Of a stretch of DNA of 64,000 nucleotides, positions 21,790-34,133 are shown in pieces. The notes beneath the pieces were generated by a model. It did not search any database and was not told the DNA's origin. It saw only the letters and a program-made list of their open reading frames with translations. Position numbers and translations under genes: made by a program. Source of the stretch: Pelobates cultripes. Its lineage: Eukaryota > Chordata > Amphibia > Anura > Pelobatidae. The DNA lies in contig OW240912.1 of NCBI GenBank assembly GCA_933207985.1, forward strand, positions 367,257,667 to 367,321,666. Reading direction: 5' to 3'. Every line of letters starts with the position of its first letter. The stretch's first letter is position 1.

Positions 21790-23619
21790 AGTTACTCCGC
21801 CTACTCCAGTTGTAGACTACTGGTGGAGGCAAGAACACTTCATACAATTTCCCCAGAAATTGTAGCTTTTCTAGTGTTTTATCTGCAATAAAAATAAATG
21901 TTGTACTTTTTTTTTTTTTTTTTAAACAAAAAGTGCTTGGTTAATAAAGGAGTTAAGCCTGCCCTGTAGTGTATAGTCTACAATATAAAAGCTTGCATCT
22001 TGGATATATCAAAGAAAAGTAAATTCCCATAATCAGATGGAATGGGGAAAAGATTTACATGAAAATGATCCCATATAAAACCTAATCAGCTATTAAACTA
22101 TATTAATATATAATATTGCATGATCACTCAATACCTGTTATTTTAACATGAAGATCGTGGTTTCAGATGCATTATTGTACAGTGTGACATCATACTAAGC
22201 AATATGAACTAATTCACAGCAGCTGCTTTCATGGAGTCAGTTTCTCTCCCCTTATTCATATAAGAGTTGGTGAGTTGAGAGGTGAGAGGCTGGGGAATGT
22301 GAAAACTGTGTGTCTCTCCCCTAAATCCCTTGCCTTGCATTTCACTAATGGGAGAGGGAGTGAATTAATTATGAGAGAGAGAGAAAGAAAAAGAGAGAGA
22401 GAGAAAGAAAGAGAGAGTTTTTTTTGTTTTATATACTTTTATGTTTGTTCCACAACAGCTGTGCAAGACGTTGTCTCTTCTCTGGCACTCAAGATAAGAT
22501 ACTGACGAACAAAACCCCAATAAAATAATAAAAAATCCTGTAGTATAAAACAAACAATCCGTTTTATGGGAATATAATGCCATCTTGATTTTCAGGAGAC
22601 ATTCATAAACCAATCGAACTTTGATCACATATCATGTCTCCCACAATCCCTCACATTATTTTCCTATAATAAAGAAGAATTACTGTGTATCATTTATTTA
22701 TCATTTCTGCTATGGCATATTTATTTTTTATTTATAATATTGTAACTTAATATATGATGAATGTTAAATTAATAATCTGTTGTGGAGGCAGGTGTTTCTT
22801 TTGCACATGGAAATATATATTGAATGGGTAAGATTTTGAAGTATCACATACCAACTAAGAATTCCAAACTTACATGTGAAAAACAATAAAAATGGATACA
22901 AAAAGTTCATTCACGGTTATTTAGCAAACTTTAGTGAAAATTAAATGACAGCAAAGTTTCAATGTTTTGTATCAAAATAAAAAAACAATTTTTTAAATAA
23001 GTAAAAATACTGTATAGTCATATATGTACATATACAGTGTTATCTGTATATATTAGGCAGAACTGTCACTATCTGGGGACTTTGCATAATTTGTTGGCTG
23101 ATGTGAGAGTGACACTTTTTGACGGCGGTAGTTCCGCCCAGGGTCAGGAAGTGTTAAGTGCAGTCCCTATTTTGTCTCAGTATATCTTATGACTGGATTG
23201 GAATTTCAGTGTAATTCCAACACAGTCAATATGAGTATTTAAAATATATTTAAAAACAAAACAAAACAGCCAAGACCATAACACACGTCAAGAACACCCA
23301 GATGCCCCCTTCTTGATAAAACCAGAAAATATGCATAGGCACCAGGAGACATATGCACAAGAAGCCCAAAATACACAAGCTGAGGCTTACTCACTTACCA
23401 CCTTCATTGTTTTACTCTGTTCAATACTTACCCAATGCATGTTGATCACATTCCCCACGCACAACACATCCTACCATAAGGATAATCTATTAAGATCCCT
23501 GACTAACATTTCTACAAACAAATTTACGCTATTGCATAGCATGCTAAACAACATGCTTTCCAAAGTTTATTTTTACCTGTTGTTACCATCATTTTACCTA
23601 TCACTTTAAAAACTAAACT

Positions 23620-26200
23620 GTGGCGAATCGCAACAAAGTTGCTTACTCAACACAGAAAAATGTATGTCTTAATAAAATGACTGGACTCTTTCTTTTTACT
23701 GTAACACAATGTCGCAATACGTACCATGATACGGCTTTTGCACAAGCCTTGCACTGTTACCTTCTCAGGCGATCTGCCTACAAAAATAAAGAATTAAAAA
23801 AAGAAAACAAATTGTGGTGTGGTGTGCCGAGATGACGATACGGTAGGCCTGTAAATAAAGAGGGCAAAAATGAATAATCAAAAGATATAATACAGTCAAC
23901 AAATATATACAAATTAACCAGACACTTCCTTAAATGCATTACGGTATTTAATTCCTGGAAGGATTTTGAAGGTAGGAATCTAGGACTGCAACTGGACACC
24001 ATTTGTTGTGGGTAGGATAGTATGTTATCTCTACTGTTGGTGTGTGTTGACCTGTTTCGGAATGTGGTAGAGCCAATAGGTAATGATAAATGTGTTTACA
24101 TACGTGGGATCATTTAAGACAATGATCTGTCTGAGAGGTGGTGAAGGTAGTGGATTCTGTGGCCTGAGAAAGGCATAGAAGGCAGTGTGCATGGCTGGTA
24201 ATGGCCGACTTGGTAGTATAATTGAATGGTTGTAGATCTAATAGGTCCGATAAGGATGGAAAAGTTGGATGGCTATTAGTAATCTCTGAGAGGAACGTGG
24301 GGGAATGGATTCCTGAAAACCTCTGAGTATATTCTTGTCTGGCATGATAGTTAAGGTAGTTTTGGCCATAGGTTATCCTGTGTTGTTGAATGCCTGAAAA
24401 ATATATAATTAATGGTGTGTGTGAGAGTTTAAGGTGGCAAAAAAAAGCAAAACCTAGGAGAAATATTATGACACAGGTTGAGCTATGTCATTTTCCAATG
24501 AGATTCTTTAAAGCCAGGTGAAAAGCTGTGTTATGCGTTCTACAAGTATGGGACGAAAGTGCTATGCTGCATGAGTATGTCTAATCCATGATTTTGTCTC
24601 TGGAACGAAAGAGTGGCCGTGACTGTATGGGCGGCTGTAGGAAGCGTATGATGAACATGCATGGAATATAAATGAGACAATTGTCGGCAGGGATGTATAC
24701 CCCCGCCTGGTACATGAAAGTAAATGAAATGTGATAAGTGGCCAACCAAGTGAGTTCCCCAGCAATACCATGATCGTATGGATGATGAGTGGCATTTGTT
24801 GATGATATGACATGTGCTTAGTTGTCTGAGTAACAATTGATGACCCGGACCATGATTTACCCCATGCCACAGCAGCTGCTACCATGGGGTAGATCCCCCA
24901 AAGGGGCTGAGGTGGTGGAAAAATTTTCAAACCTGGATGCCATGGCCAACAGCTCCAAAGCAATCGTTCCCAGGAAGATCGTTGCCAAACCCGTGGTAGA
25001 CGCCGCGTCTGACCATCTGGTTGGAGAAGTGTCAGACAATCCTAGAAGGAACATGCTTTTACCATGCCAAGTGGTTAACAAATTCCCCCCATGTGCAGGT
25101 CTGCTGTGGCTTGGGTGTCTAGGGACATCCTCTGATCGTTATGTTGGAAGTGTGGAAAAAAGGGGGAAAGTACTTAGGATGTGAAAGCGTGGTCTTGTGG
25201 TATGATTTGCATGGCAAAATTAAGGAACCTGGTAGGGATTGTAGTTCCTTGCGGTTGTAAGTACTAAGCAGGAGGTAGTGATTGATGTAGTTGAGAATGT
25301 TCCCTATTTGTCTTGTGGTAACTTGCGTGTATGGATGCTAACTCAAGTCGTATGCCCAGTAATGTGATGATAGTGTCTGGGCCTTCTGTTTCTTATGGGG
25401 TAAAGGGACGCCCAAGTGGTTAATCAGACTAAGCTGCCGTAAGGCTTCTAGTGGAAATATGTTATCTTTGATCAACAAGAAGTCTTCTAGATAGTTTATG
25501 ACTGTAAGGCCTCTGGATATGTTATCATAACCAGCACAGAGTATCTGCGAATATCGATATTAGGCTAATCTGTAGCCCGAAAGTTGAGCGGGGAAAGGAT
25601 TGCCCATTTTATGCCATGTAAGTACCAGTGTGTAGAGTAGATGGTAGCCGTTTACTGCGTTGATTATATTGGTCTTACTTAACCAAGCTTCAACCCATGC
25701 TTGAGTGATAGCTGTAAAGGTAGATCAATGGTGTTGTATAGTAAGGAAACTCCTCTGAGGTTATGAGGGAGTTGAGACTTAGGGTAGCGGAGGTGTGTGG
25801 TGCCAATAAGTCTATGGTTAGTCTTTGTTTAAGGGAAGATTCCCTTGTGACAATACCAATGTGTTTGTGTTTGGCGCCATGCTGTAAATGGTGGAGATTG
25901 GAAAACCCAAGTAAAAACCCCTCTGCAAATCTTGGCTATGAGTGTGTTTACAGCCGATGGTTCGGTTGTGCTGACTGTAAGTGAGGGAATGCTATATTCC
26001 TTGAAGGTGTATTTATGATACCTGTATGGGAGCCCTTAAAGCTCCAGAGGTTTAGTAAATCTACTACAAGTCTGGAAGGGTGATGAGTCAGTAGTGTTGA
26101 ATGCATTGGTGTGTACATTTGTTTTTTTTTTTTGTAAGTTGTATTGGGACACATGGTTTGTCATGTGCCCTGAATCATTTGAACATATATGCAACAGTCT
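23620..26200 (-). pseudogene. Ngaro-like (DIRS order) retrotransposon pol, heavily mutated
   Basis: Fragments in several minus-strand frames appear in the order expected for an Ngaro-like pol. Near 25850-25750 KQRLTID and LNSLIT; at 25491-25480 YLED, in the place of the RT YLDD box, within INYLEDFLLI; near 25400 LGVPLPH and KTEGPDTI-like sequence in the next frame; near 25230 RKELQSLPGSL. RNase H follows at 24960-24600: PPPQPLWGIYPMVAAAVAWG, SIVTQTTKHMS and the decayed PGGGIHPCRQLSHLYSMH. The region to 23620 may hold the tyrosine recombinase but only weakly. Frames change at least every few hundred bases, so this is a dead copy. Confidence 0.6.
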
Positions 26201-27904
26201 ATATGCAATGCAACTACTCATACCAATTGTAGTTCAGAGGTGCTGGTACCTGGAGCCTGAGAGTGCTCGTCCGTTTGTTTCGGACAAAATCCCTTCTGTA
26301 TGGGTACCTGCACAAATAAACATCTCTACATATTCCAAATGCCAACACAACCAAGGGATGGTCAGTTCCCGATTTTACCTGGAATCCCTGGATCTGACCA
26401 TCACAGATACATCATCATACATATATATGCCTTGTTTCCCCAATGTGCCGGGATCATATGTGCAGGGTTAACGTCTTGTGTGTCATAAGAATCGATTGTA
26501 CCAAGTAACCGAGTTTTGGTTGGTGCTGGTTGTACAGTAGTGTGAGGCCCAGCCTTGTGAGGTCTGTGGTGACCGACTCGAGATTGCCAGTCTGTCGTAT
26601 ATTTTTTGGCTCATGAGGTTATGAGTGAGGCTAGCATGGCCTGAGTGTCACCTGAGTTGGTGTTGCTGGGCCTTCCCCTGCCTCCGTGTTGTCCGTTGAT
26701 GTATGGAGGAGTTTGAATAACTCTGCTTTCCTTGCTGTGGCAGGGTAGGGGATTTGTCGCCTCCTTAGGTCGGTGGTAATGTGTGGGATCGTCCAGGATC
26801 TGATTGCTGCTGGACTAGCAACATCTCCTCTGCTTGAAGGTGTATCACTTCTAGCCAGGGTGCTAGGAAGATGTGATTCTTCACCATCTTTTTGAGAAAT
26901 ACTTAAATAACAATAAAGATTGCAATTATTATTTGTACCCGGGGGTCTTGTACTGGCTTGCTAGTTAAGCCGTAAGGTGAAACGATTAGGCTTGGTGTTT
27001 TTTGGTGACTGGTGAGGCCCTGCTAGTTGCCAAGTGGCTTTAGAGGCTCTATCTATGCTTGGCGCGAGGGGATTTTTTGTGGCCACCGAATGTTGTGGCA
27101 GGATGTTGGCCTCTAGGTGACAGTAACCAGAAAATAGTAAGGGGAGTGACAGGTGAGGCCCTCTCTATGATACAATGCGAGGCGGCTAGCTCACGAGTGG
27201 CCCGAGGGGTGTATGCCTCCGAGGTGTGAGGCGGGGTGTTCGCCTCGCGGGACCACTAACCGAAGCATAACGCAGAGAAAAAAAGGGGGTAATACCTATT
27301 GGGCCCTAGAACCCTAATTGCCAGTACACTATTACTTTTCCAGGGAAGGTAAGAAATGGATAACTACGTGAGCAGGTGTATGTACCTGGTAGTATGGTAT
27401 TGAACCTGACAATCCGTATAGGTTTTTTAGTAGTAACTGTAAACTGAATGGATAAAACCGTATGCCATAAGGAAATATGGCATAGACCAAGCTTATCTTA
27501 ATACGTACAGTATATGTGAAAAGTACAGTGCCATGATGTGTAAATATTAAACATCGTAGCCATACTGGTTAAATATGTATCAATCTTAACCCATTAAGTG
27601 CCGTATGTACAAGTGAAAAAGTGGTCTGTCCCCACCTGTATGTTGTATGTCCACTTGCTAGGGGAAAGTCTGTTGTGTGAGCAGCGTGCTGTGAAAAATG
27701 TGTGTGAACTATATTACCAGTTACATATATACAGATGCGTCTGCTACTGTGTAATCATATGCGTATTTATACCAGATGTTGATATAATACTTGCTATGTG
27801 AATTGTTGTATGTCTTATTGAATGGTAGGGGTCAGTGAACAAGGTGTTGCAAAATGCAAGTGCACTGGAGATCTGCCGAGTGCCCTATAGGTGGCAGTGT
27901 AGTT
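26200..27904. other. Probable upstream part of the Ngaro-like relic, unresolved
   Basis: No clear protein motif. The stretch is less AT-rich than its surroundings and lies 5' of the minus-strand pol, where gag and terminal repeats of the element would be expected. From 27826 onward a short motif (CCTRTAGGDGKCAGTGT) recurs into the duplicated segment. Confidence 0.4.
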
Positions 27905-29036
27905 GGATACTGATTGCTATGTGAAATGTTGTTTGTCTGTTGACCTATAGGAGTCAGTGTTTTGGTGTTTGTAAAACCTCATGAAAATTGTCAATGTACT
28001 TGACAGACCTGTAGGTGGCAGTGTTGATAGAACCACTGTTGATGTGAAATGTAAATTATTGTGAATTAAACCTGAAGTTGAGCCCGTGCTGGAGTTTAAT
28101 TTATGGTTATGTTTAAAACAATCTTATGTGTAATTTATATTTGGCTGGTAAATTGTATATGACATGTGAAGACAGTTTTGCTGTTGACCAGTAGGGGTAA
28201 AAAATGCTGATTGTATGGTAAAAATACCCTTTACTCCAAATGCAAGGTTAACGTGAGATTTTGAGAGTGACCTGTAGGGGTCAGTGTGGTTTATGTGAAA
28301 CATTGTTCGTGAGCTATGCTCCAGCATTATAGTTGTATGACAGGGAAACAAACAGTGCCCGTTCGACAATATACAATATGTGAACATAATAGCTTAATAA
28401 CAGTCATTGTAACAAACCAAAGTTCTGTTCGTGGGTTGTAAACGCAAGAAACGTTTGTGTAGTACAATAGTAAAAGCATTAACTAGTTACCGTTAGGTAG
28501 AAAATTGCACGAACCGTGAGCTTGGTATGTCAGGGAAACAAAACAAAACGAGCAGTGAGATTCGAAATGCACGCACAGAATTGCATAGTATGTTTAGGCA
28601 ATTGAAACAGAATGTGTTCCCGTTTGGGAGTATGCTAATGATATAAACAAGGGAATTTAAACGAATGATATGCATGAACATGCAATGGTTTTAGAACAGA
28701 CTTAGACAAAATGCATCCGTAAAGTGAGGACCTGACCCGTGCATGGTGCCGTGGGACTGATGCCTGGCGTAACGGGTAGGTTGACTTACGGTTTGTGAGT
28801 CACTTGGACACCATCCACGGCGATGGATTGAAGAAAGAAGGTGGTAAGCTGGAAAAGCCTGTGGCTGGATTTGGGACACAGCTCAGCTTAGAAAACCTCA
28901 TGGAGTAATCAGGTAAAATGGCGTCTGGATCATTCTGATGCTGACCTCAAGTGATATGAGTCAGGTAAGGGTTGTCCCTTATATAGGGGAGTGATTTAAT
29001 TTAAGCACCTCCCACAAAGATAGGCCAAAAGGCCCT

Positions 29037-29089
<53 letters not shown>

Positions 29090-31927
29090 GTATTAAGGCC
29101 GTTTGGCCTGTCTTTTATATATTACAAACTTCCTTGCACTCATGCTTGCAGTTCCTTCTGCTTTGCCTATAGGCTTGCCAGGTTCCAGTCCTTTTAGGGA
29201 TATTGATGTAGATAAGTTGAAAATGCAGGCTGCACTCACGGACTTTTAAATTCAATAATATTTATTTCATCAAACAAGTAGATAAATCGACGTTTCGGTC
29301 CTCACAGGGACCTTCCTCCGGATCAAGTGACAGGATCTCTCTCTCTCTCTCTATATCTATATCTATATCTATATAATACTCCAATCAAATATTATATACT
29401 GAAAATCAAGGATTTAATTATTTAGTGTAAATCTATTTTTTGTTTACATATTAGTACAAACAAGAGGTATGATATACATGTATGTAGTGATAGGTGTGAT
29501 ATACAAAAGAGTTATTCACTAAAGTGAGAACTTGACAGTGAATTCAGGGTGATTTTTTTTAAATTTAAGAATGACAAACACACAGCCACTGGCACAGTGA
29601 CAACAGCACTCAATGTCACACATATTCTCTGACACACACACACACACTGACACAAGCACTCACTAACACACCTGGGACCAGGCTGGAGGAATCTCCCATT
29701 GTTCCTGTAGGCCAGTCCAGCCCTGCTTCTCTAAGAGAAGCATTAAAGCTATGAGAAGCACTGAACATGTTTGGTGTTATCATTCTGTGTGTAATAACAC
29801 TAAATGGAAAGACATTTGAAAGTTTAAATTATTCAATGAGAATCCATCTTTAGTGACTAGATAAGGCTGCATTTATGTTTCTGTGTATATATGTGTGGAT
29901 GAAAAAAAGATATCATGGTTGAACAAAATGATAGCAAAAATGCCCAAACTTGTTTGGTTCTTAATGCATTGCAAAACTTACAGACTTTGGGCTTGACTTA
30001 CAGACTGTTGACTGTATTGCATGTATTATGTATGTGTGTTCACTAGCTGTAGAAGCAACATTAAAATTGATATAATGAATACAAACATTTCAATTTATCG
30101 GATAAAAGGCTCAGGTGTAAAATAGACATTCTACAAAATCTAGATAGTTTTTGCAACAGCTTTTTTCATAAAACTAAAATTGCTTCACAGATGCACCACT
30201 TTCTGCTCACTTAGTCTTTGTTTCACCGATCAGCCATCCATAACAAAGTCACTTCAAAGAAATATTTGCAATTTAATTGCCATCTATGATTTCCTCTAGC
30301 TGAGAAACAGTTTGAAGAATGAAAAAAATGTTTTCATTAATTAAATGTTTTCTAGCTGTGTGGAAAATAAATGTATCTTAATAAAATGTTAACAAACATG
30401 ATTTAAAATGATTAAGATTAAATATGGTGATTATTTTATTATTAGAAAAATCAGTAAACCATTTTCAAGACTTTCATCGTTTTTATGAATTATTTAAATA
30501 GTGATGAAACAATGTTACATTTGCAAGTTAACTATGTGGGCTAACATTAATTAGTGCCGGCATCTACTTAGATAGTGCTGTTGAACAAAATACAGAGTAG
30601 GTCACTATTTGGAACCACTCACATACCTGAAAGATGCTTAAAGACGGACCACCGCTTCCTTGAATTTTTAACAGAATGTTTACTAGTTCCATTTAAATAA
30701 CACATATTGATTTGTGAAACAGGAAATAGATAATGAAATATAGAAATACATCATCGTATTTACTTCTGTCTGACCACTGGCTCTCTGTCAATCATTGTTA
30801 TAAACGCACCCCTTTACGCATGCCACTCACCATAGAAAAGATAGAGAAACAGAAAAGAGTGGGGGAGATATGTCTGAAAGTGTATTTTATAGGTTTTCAA
30901 AATATGTTCTAATTTATTAAATAAGCATTCCAACGATAAAAAAAATATACTTGGATATTACATTTGGGTTGCTCCTTGACTAGACTAGATGCTAGGTACC
31001 CTCCCATATACGCATAAAAGGTGATTGCCATAAATGCAGCAATCAGATACCGCAATCACAAAAAAATTGCATGATAGTATGCTTCTAATCTGAAAGCATT
31101 AGAATACTGTGTTATATCGTGTTCCAAATCTGACTTCCAGGGTGAATCAGAAAACCCTCCTAGCTGTCACCTAGGAGGGCATGGGGTGTGCCTAAATTAA
31201 TTCATAAAAGTGACAATGTTTTTCTTGACATAGTACTTTTAGGAATTGGGACATGGGTACCTCCTGTTAACTCCTAAAGCACTTTAGCAAATTCTTAAAA
31301 AATAATCTGAAAAATGCCACCTTTCTTGTTTGCACATCTCGATAATTTTCTTGGGCCTCCATAATTATGTACCATTAACTAAGAATACTGGGCCGATATT
31401 CTTCATGTAATTTGCCTCGAAATTAAAGTTTAGGATGAGAATACCAGAAAATACAGTAATTTTAGGTAAAAATAAAACTTCACATTTTAATAATTGGAAT
31501 TTGCTTAACAAAACAATACAATGAAATTACGTCAGAAATTATTATTCATACCAGAAAAAAACAAAAAAAACTGAAAATCTTGATATCTATTGGTTGGAGG
31601 TCAGTGCGAGGTTTATTCACTAAACCTTAGGCAAAAAGTAATAATTTATAAACATTTTTCCACTCAACTATAGTCACAGCTTGGCCATTTTACTCTGAAT
31701 TTTGCCATGCTACTTTCAATTCACTGTAGTTGTTTTTAGTGAATTAACCTCTGGGTAACTCAAAGAAAAAAATTCAAATTATCCCACAACTGTCCTTGTA
31801 CGTGGATAATTGGCTTGTGTGGTCATCTCAGGAGATGTATCCACACCACACAACTTCAACAATAAAGTAGTACTTTCTTACTTTTGGCACTGGCCTATAT
31901 TGTTATTTTTTCTTATTCCACCCTACA
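27905..31927. repeat. Segmental duplication, copy 2
   Basis: The direct-orientation partner of 1-4043. It ends where copy 1 meets the LTR element, and here the sequence continues with ATTTTGTCTTTTG. It contains the second copies of the TA tract (29037-29088), the PLE-like UTR (29140-29340), its hammerhead-like motif (29292-29321), and the AT-rich anonymous DNA. It therefore represents the empty site for the Gmr1-like insertion. Confidence 0.95.
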
Positions 31928-31989
31928 TTTTGTCTTTTGTTTAAATGATTTAATGAAAACCTTGTCATTCCATAGGTTTCTTGAGCTTG

Positions 31990-32400
31990 GGTCACTATGA
32001 CCATGTTTTTACCAGCTACAAAGTGATATCATTTCCACTATTACTCACAGTATGATGAGCCCATGGTCATACTTGACATATATTCCCTGATGAAGTCAAG
32101 TAATTCATGACGAAATGCGTTGGAATGAAGACGAGAGGCACCATATACAATAACTGAATGATTGGTGAAACTCTTGTGTTGTTTCTTATGATGCTGTGTT
32201 TGCATTTTCATTGCTTTGTGTTTTTTCAAAGTGTGAGTGCATTTAAGTATTTTACAAAAAAAATAGTTAAATGTGCAATATTACACAATTTACACTTTCT
32301 CAGATATTTTTTTTATGCTTTGTGGTACATCACCATGACTTTGCCAACGATTACACCATTGACATAATTGGTTGAAGAAGGGTGATTTCCCACTTATGTG
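31990..32400 (+). mobile_element. Penelope-like element 5' UTR fragment
   Basis: The order seen is the hammerhead-like motif (32087-32115), an A/T-rich leader and TTTATGCTTTGTGGTACATC, a layout I associate with PLE pLTR/5' regions. No PLE coding sequence follows; 32400-32940 is AT-rich with nothing recognised. Confidence 0.5.
32087..32115 (+). ncRNA. Hammerhead-ribozyme-like motif with intact core boxes
   Basis: CTGATGA (32087-32093), a stem GTCA (95-98)/TGAC (108-111) with a 9-base loop, then GAAA (32112-32115), followed by TGCGTTGG. Both conserved boxes of the hammerhead catalytic core are exact and the spacing fits stem II. Stems I and III are not clearly formed; PLE hammerheads often work with a very short stem III or as dimers. 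Confidence 0.55.
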
Positions 32401-32947
32401 CCTTATATTCCCTCCGTTTTGCTGATCTACTGTCCATGGTTGACAAAGCAATGTCTCACAGGTTTCAGGACATTTAAAAAAAAAAAAAATTAGGATAGAT
32501 TATTATGAATTTTTGTTTGGCCTTTTGTGATTTAAGAAAAATATATAAAGACATGAAAATAAGTCTAAAGTTAAGCATAATTTCTTTACAGGTTTTAGAT
32601 GTAGGCCCACCTTAGTATTTTTAGGATGAGAGGGTAGTTAGTATTTCTTTTCTGTGGGGCTGGCTAGGGGCTTGGGGATCCCTAGCCACCCTGAGGGGTT
32701 GGGAAATTGCCTACACTTTTTGGGAGGAGGACAATGGTATATTCATTGTTTGTCATTAATAACCCCTTCCCAAAGATCATGTGAGGAGGTGGACAATAGC
32801 ATGTCCAACGCTTCTGATTTTCATTAATACCCTCGCACCTGAAATCCATGAATAGGAGTTAGGAGGATGGATAAAGGCATGTCCACTCCCCATTTTATGG
32901 CTTCACATAAGCCTTTAACAGTGTCGATTTAATTGCTTTGGACTAAT

Positions 32948-33480
32948 TATTATTATTATTATTATTGCCATTTATATAGCGCCAACAGATTCCATAGCGC
33001 TTTACAATATTATGAGAGGGGATTTAACTATAAATAGGACAATTACAAATAAACTTACAGGAACAATAGGTTGAAGAGGACCCTGCTCAATCGAGCTTAC
33101 ATTCTATAGGAGGTGGGGTGTAAAACACAGTAGGACAGGAATTTGCAATCAAATAAGGTGGGCTGCCCTTTAGGAGAGGGCAAGAGACAGGTATGTGAGG
33201 TAGGGGTTAGTCTTGGAGGCCATAAGCTTTCCTAAAGAGATGGGTTTTAAGGCACTTCTTAAAAGATGCAAGACTAGGGGAGAGTCTGATGGCGGGAGGC
33301 AGGCTATTCCATAGGAAGGGAGCCGCCCGCGAGAAGTCCTGCAAGCGCGAGTTGCCCGTACGGGTGCGGACAACGGACAGGAGGTGGTCACGGGCAGAGC
33401 AGAGAGACCGAGAAGGGACATACCTATGGATCTGTGAGGAGATATAAGAGGGGCTAGAGTTGTTCAGTGCTTTATAATAA
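32948..33480 (-). mobile_element. 3' end of an L2/CR1-like LINE (copy B)
   Basis: On the minus strand the RT C-terminal tail is legible across frames: LWNSLP-like sequence, IRLSPSLASFKKCLKTHLF and RKAYGL at about 33310-33200. The 3' UTR ends with AAAGCGCTATGGAATCTG, GGCGCTATATAAAT and an (AAT)n tail at 32948-32967. A frameshift interrupts the frame. The family is the same as at 17466-17990. Confidence 0.8.
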
Positions 33481-34125
33481 AGGTCTTATCAGGAACAACA
33501 AACCTTCCAATAGAGATTGGCTCTAATTTAAAAAAGGTCAAAGTTTGAAAAAGAATATAAAAGATTTTGCTTAGAGCTGATCCACGCAATGGCTCACACT
33601 GGAGGGATATTTTTTTTTACAACTTTGTAAAGTAACATATATCAACTTATGCTACAACAAATAAAAAAATATTGCCATCATTACTGCATTTCAAGAAGTT
33701 AAACATTTTCTTTCAGGTTTATCAAGTTATGTATTTTAAATTTCTTTGAACATAATTCATTAACTTTTTGAAAACAAAGAACACGTACTCATCATTTTTT
33801 TTTTTAATATTCTGATATTCCTCCCAAAAATGTTTGTGACTTAAATAGTTGAAAGAGCAATGTGACTTACTATTGCAGTCTTAGGAAACTGGTGCCTGTT
33901 ACAGCCTGCAGCCAGACGGTTACTTGAAAGGACTGAGAAGGCAGCTGTTCGGTCAACATTACAAAGAATAAAGTGTACAGTGTAAGACCAGTGAACAATA
34001 ATACAAAGAGCAAAAGATCTTATTTTTCAGTGCTTCAGCCAAATAGTTCAGATTATTTAAAAATAAGATTGGAAATCGTGCTATAATTCAGCTGTATAAG
34101 GACACTCACCTAAATATATATGTTC
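33481..34125. other. AT-rich interval, nothing recognised
   Basis: No coding similarity, repeat terminus or structured element visible. Confidence 0.6.
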
Positions 34126-34133
34126 TTAACCCC

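Larger units (their letters stand above)
20371..23619. other. AT-rich interval with small repeats, no gene recognised
   Basis: Apart from the hairpins at 20786 and 21240, the L2-like tail near 21.7 kb, a poly-T run at about 21908 and a GA-rich tract at 22373-22417, I see no gene or recognisable element. The longest open frames here lack any family motif. Confidence 0.6.

Noticed and set aside
24858..24891. Near-perfect 34 bp palindrome
   Set aside because: It coincides with the Ngaro RNase H stretch coding YPMVAAAVAWG; alanine codons and chance explain it.
24837..25184. 115-residue plus-strand frame
   Set aside because: It is antisense to the Ngaro-like RNase H/RT relic and has no recognisable motif.
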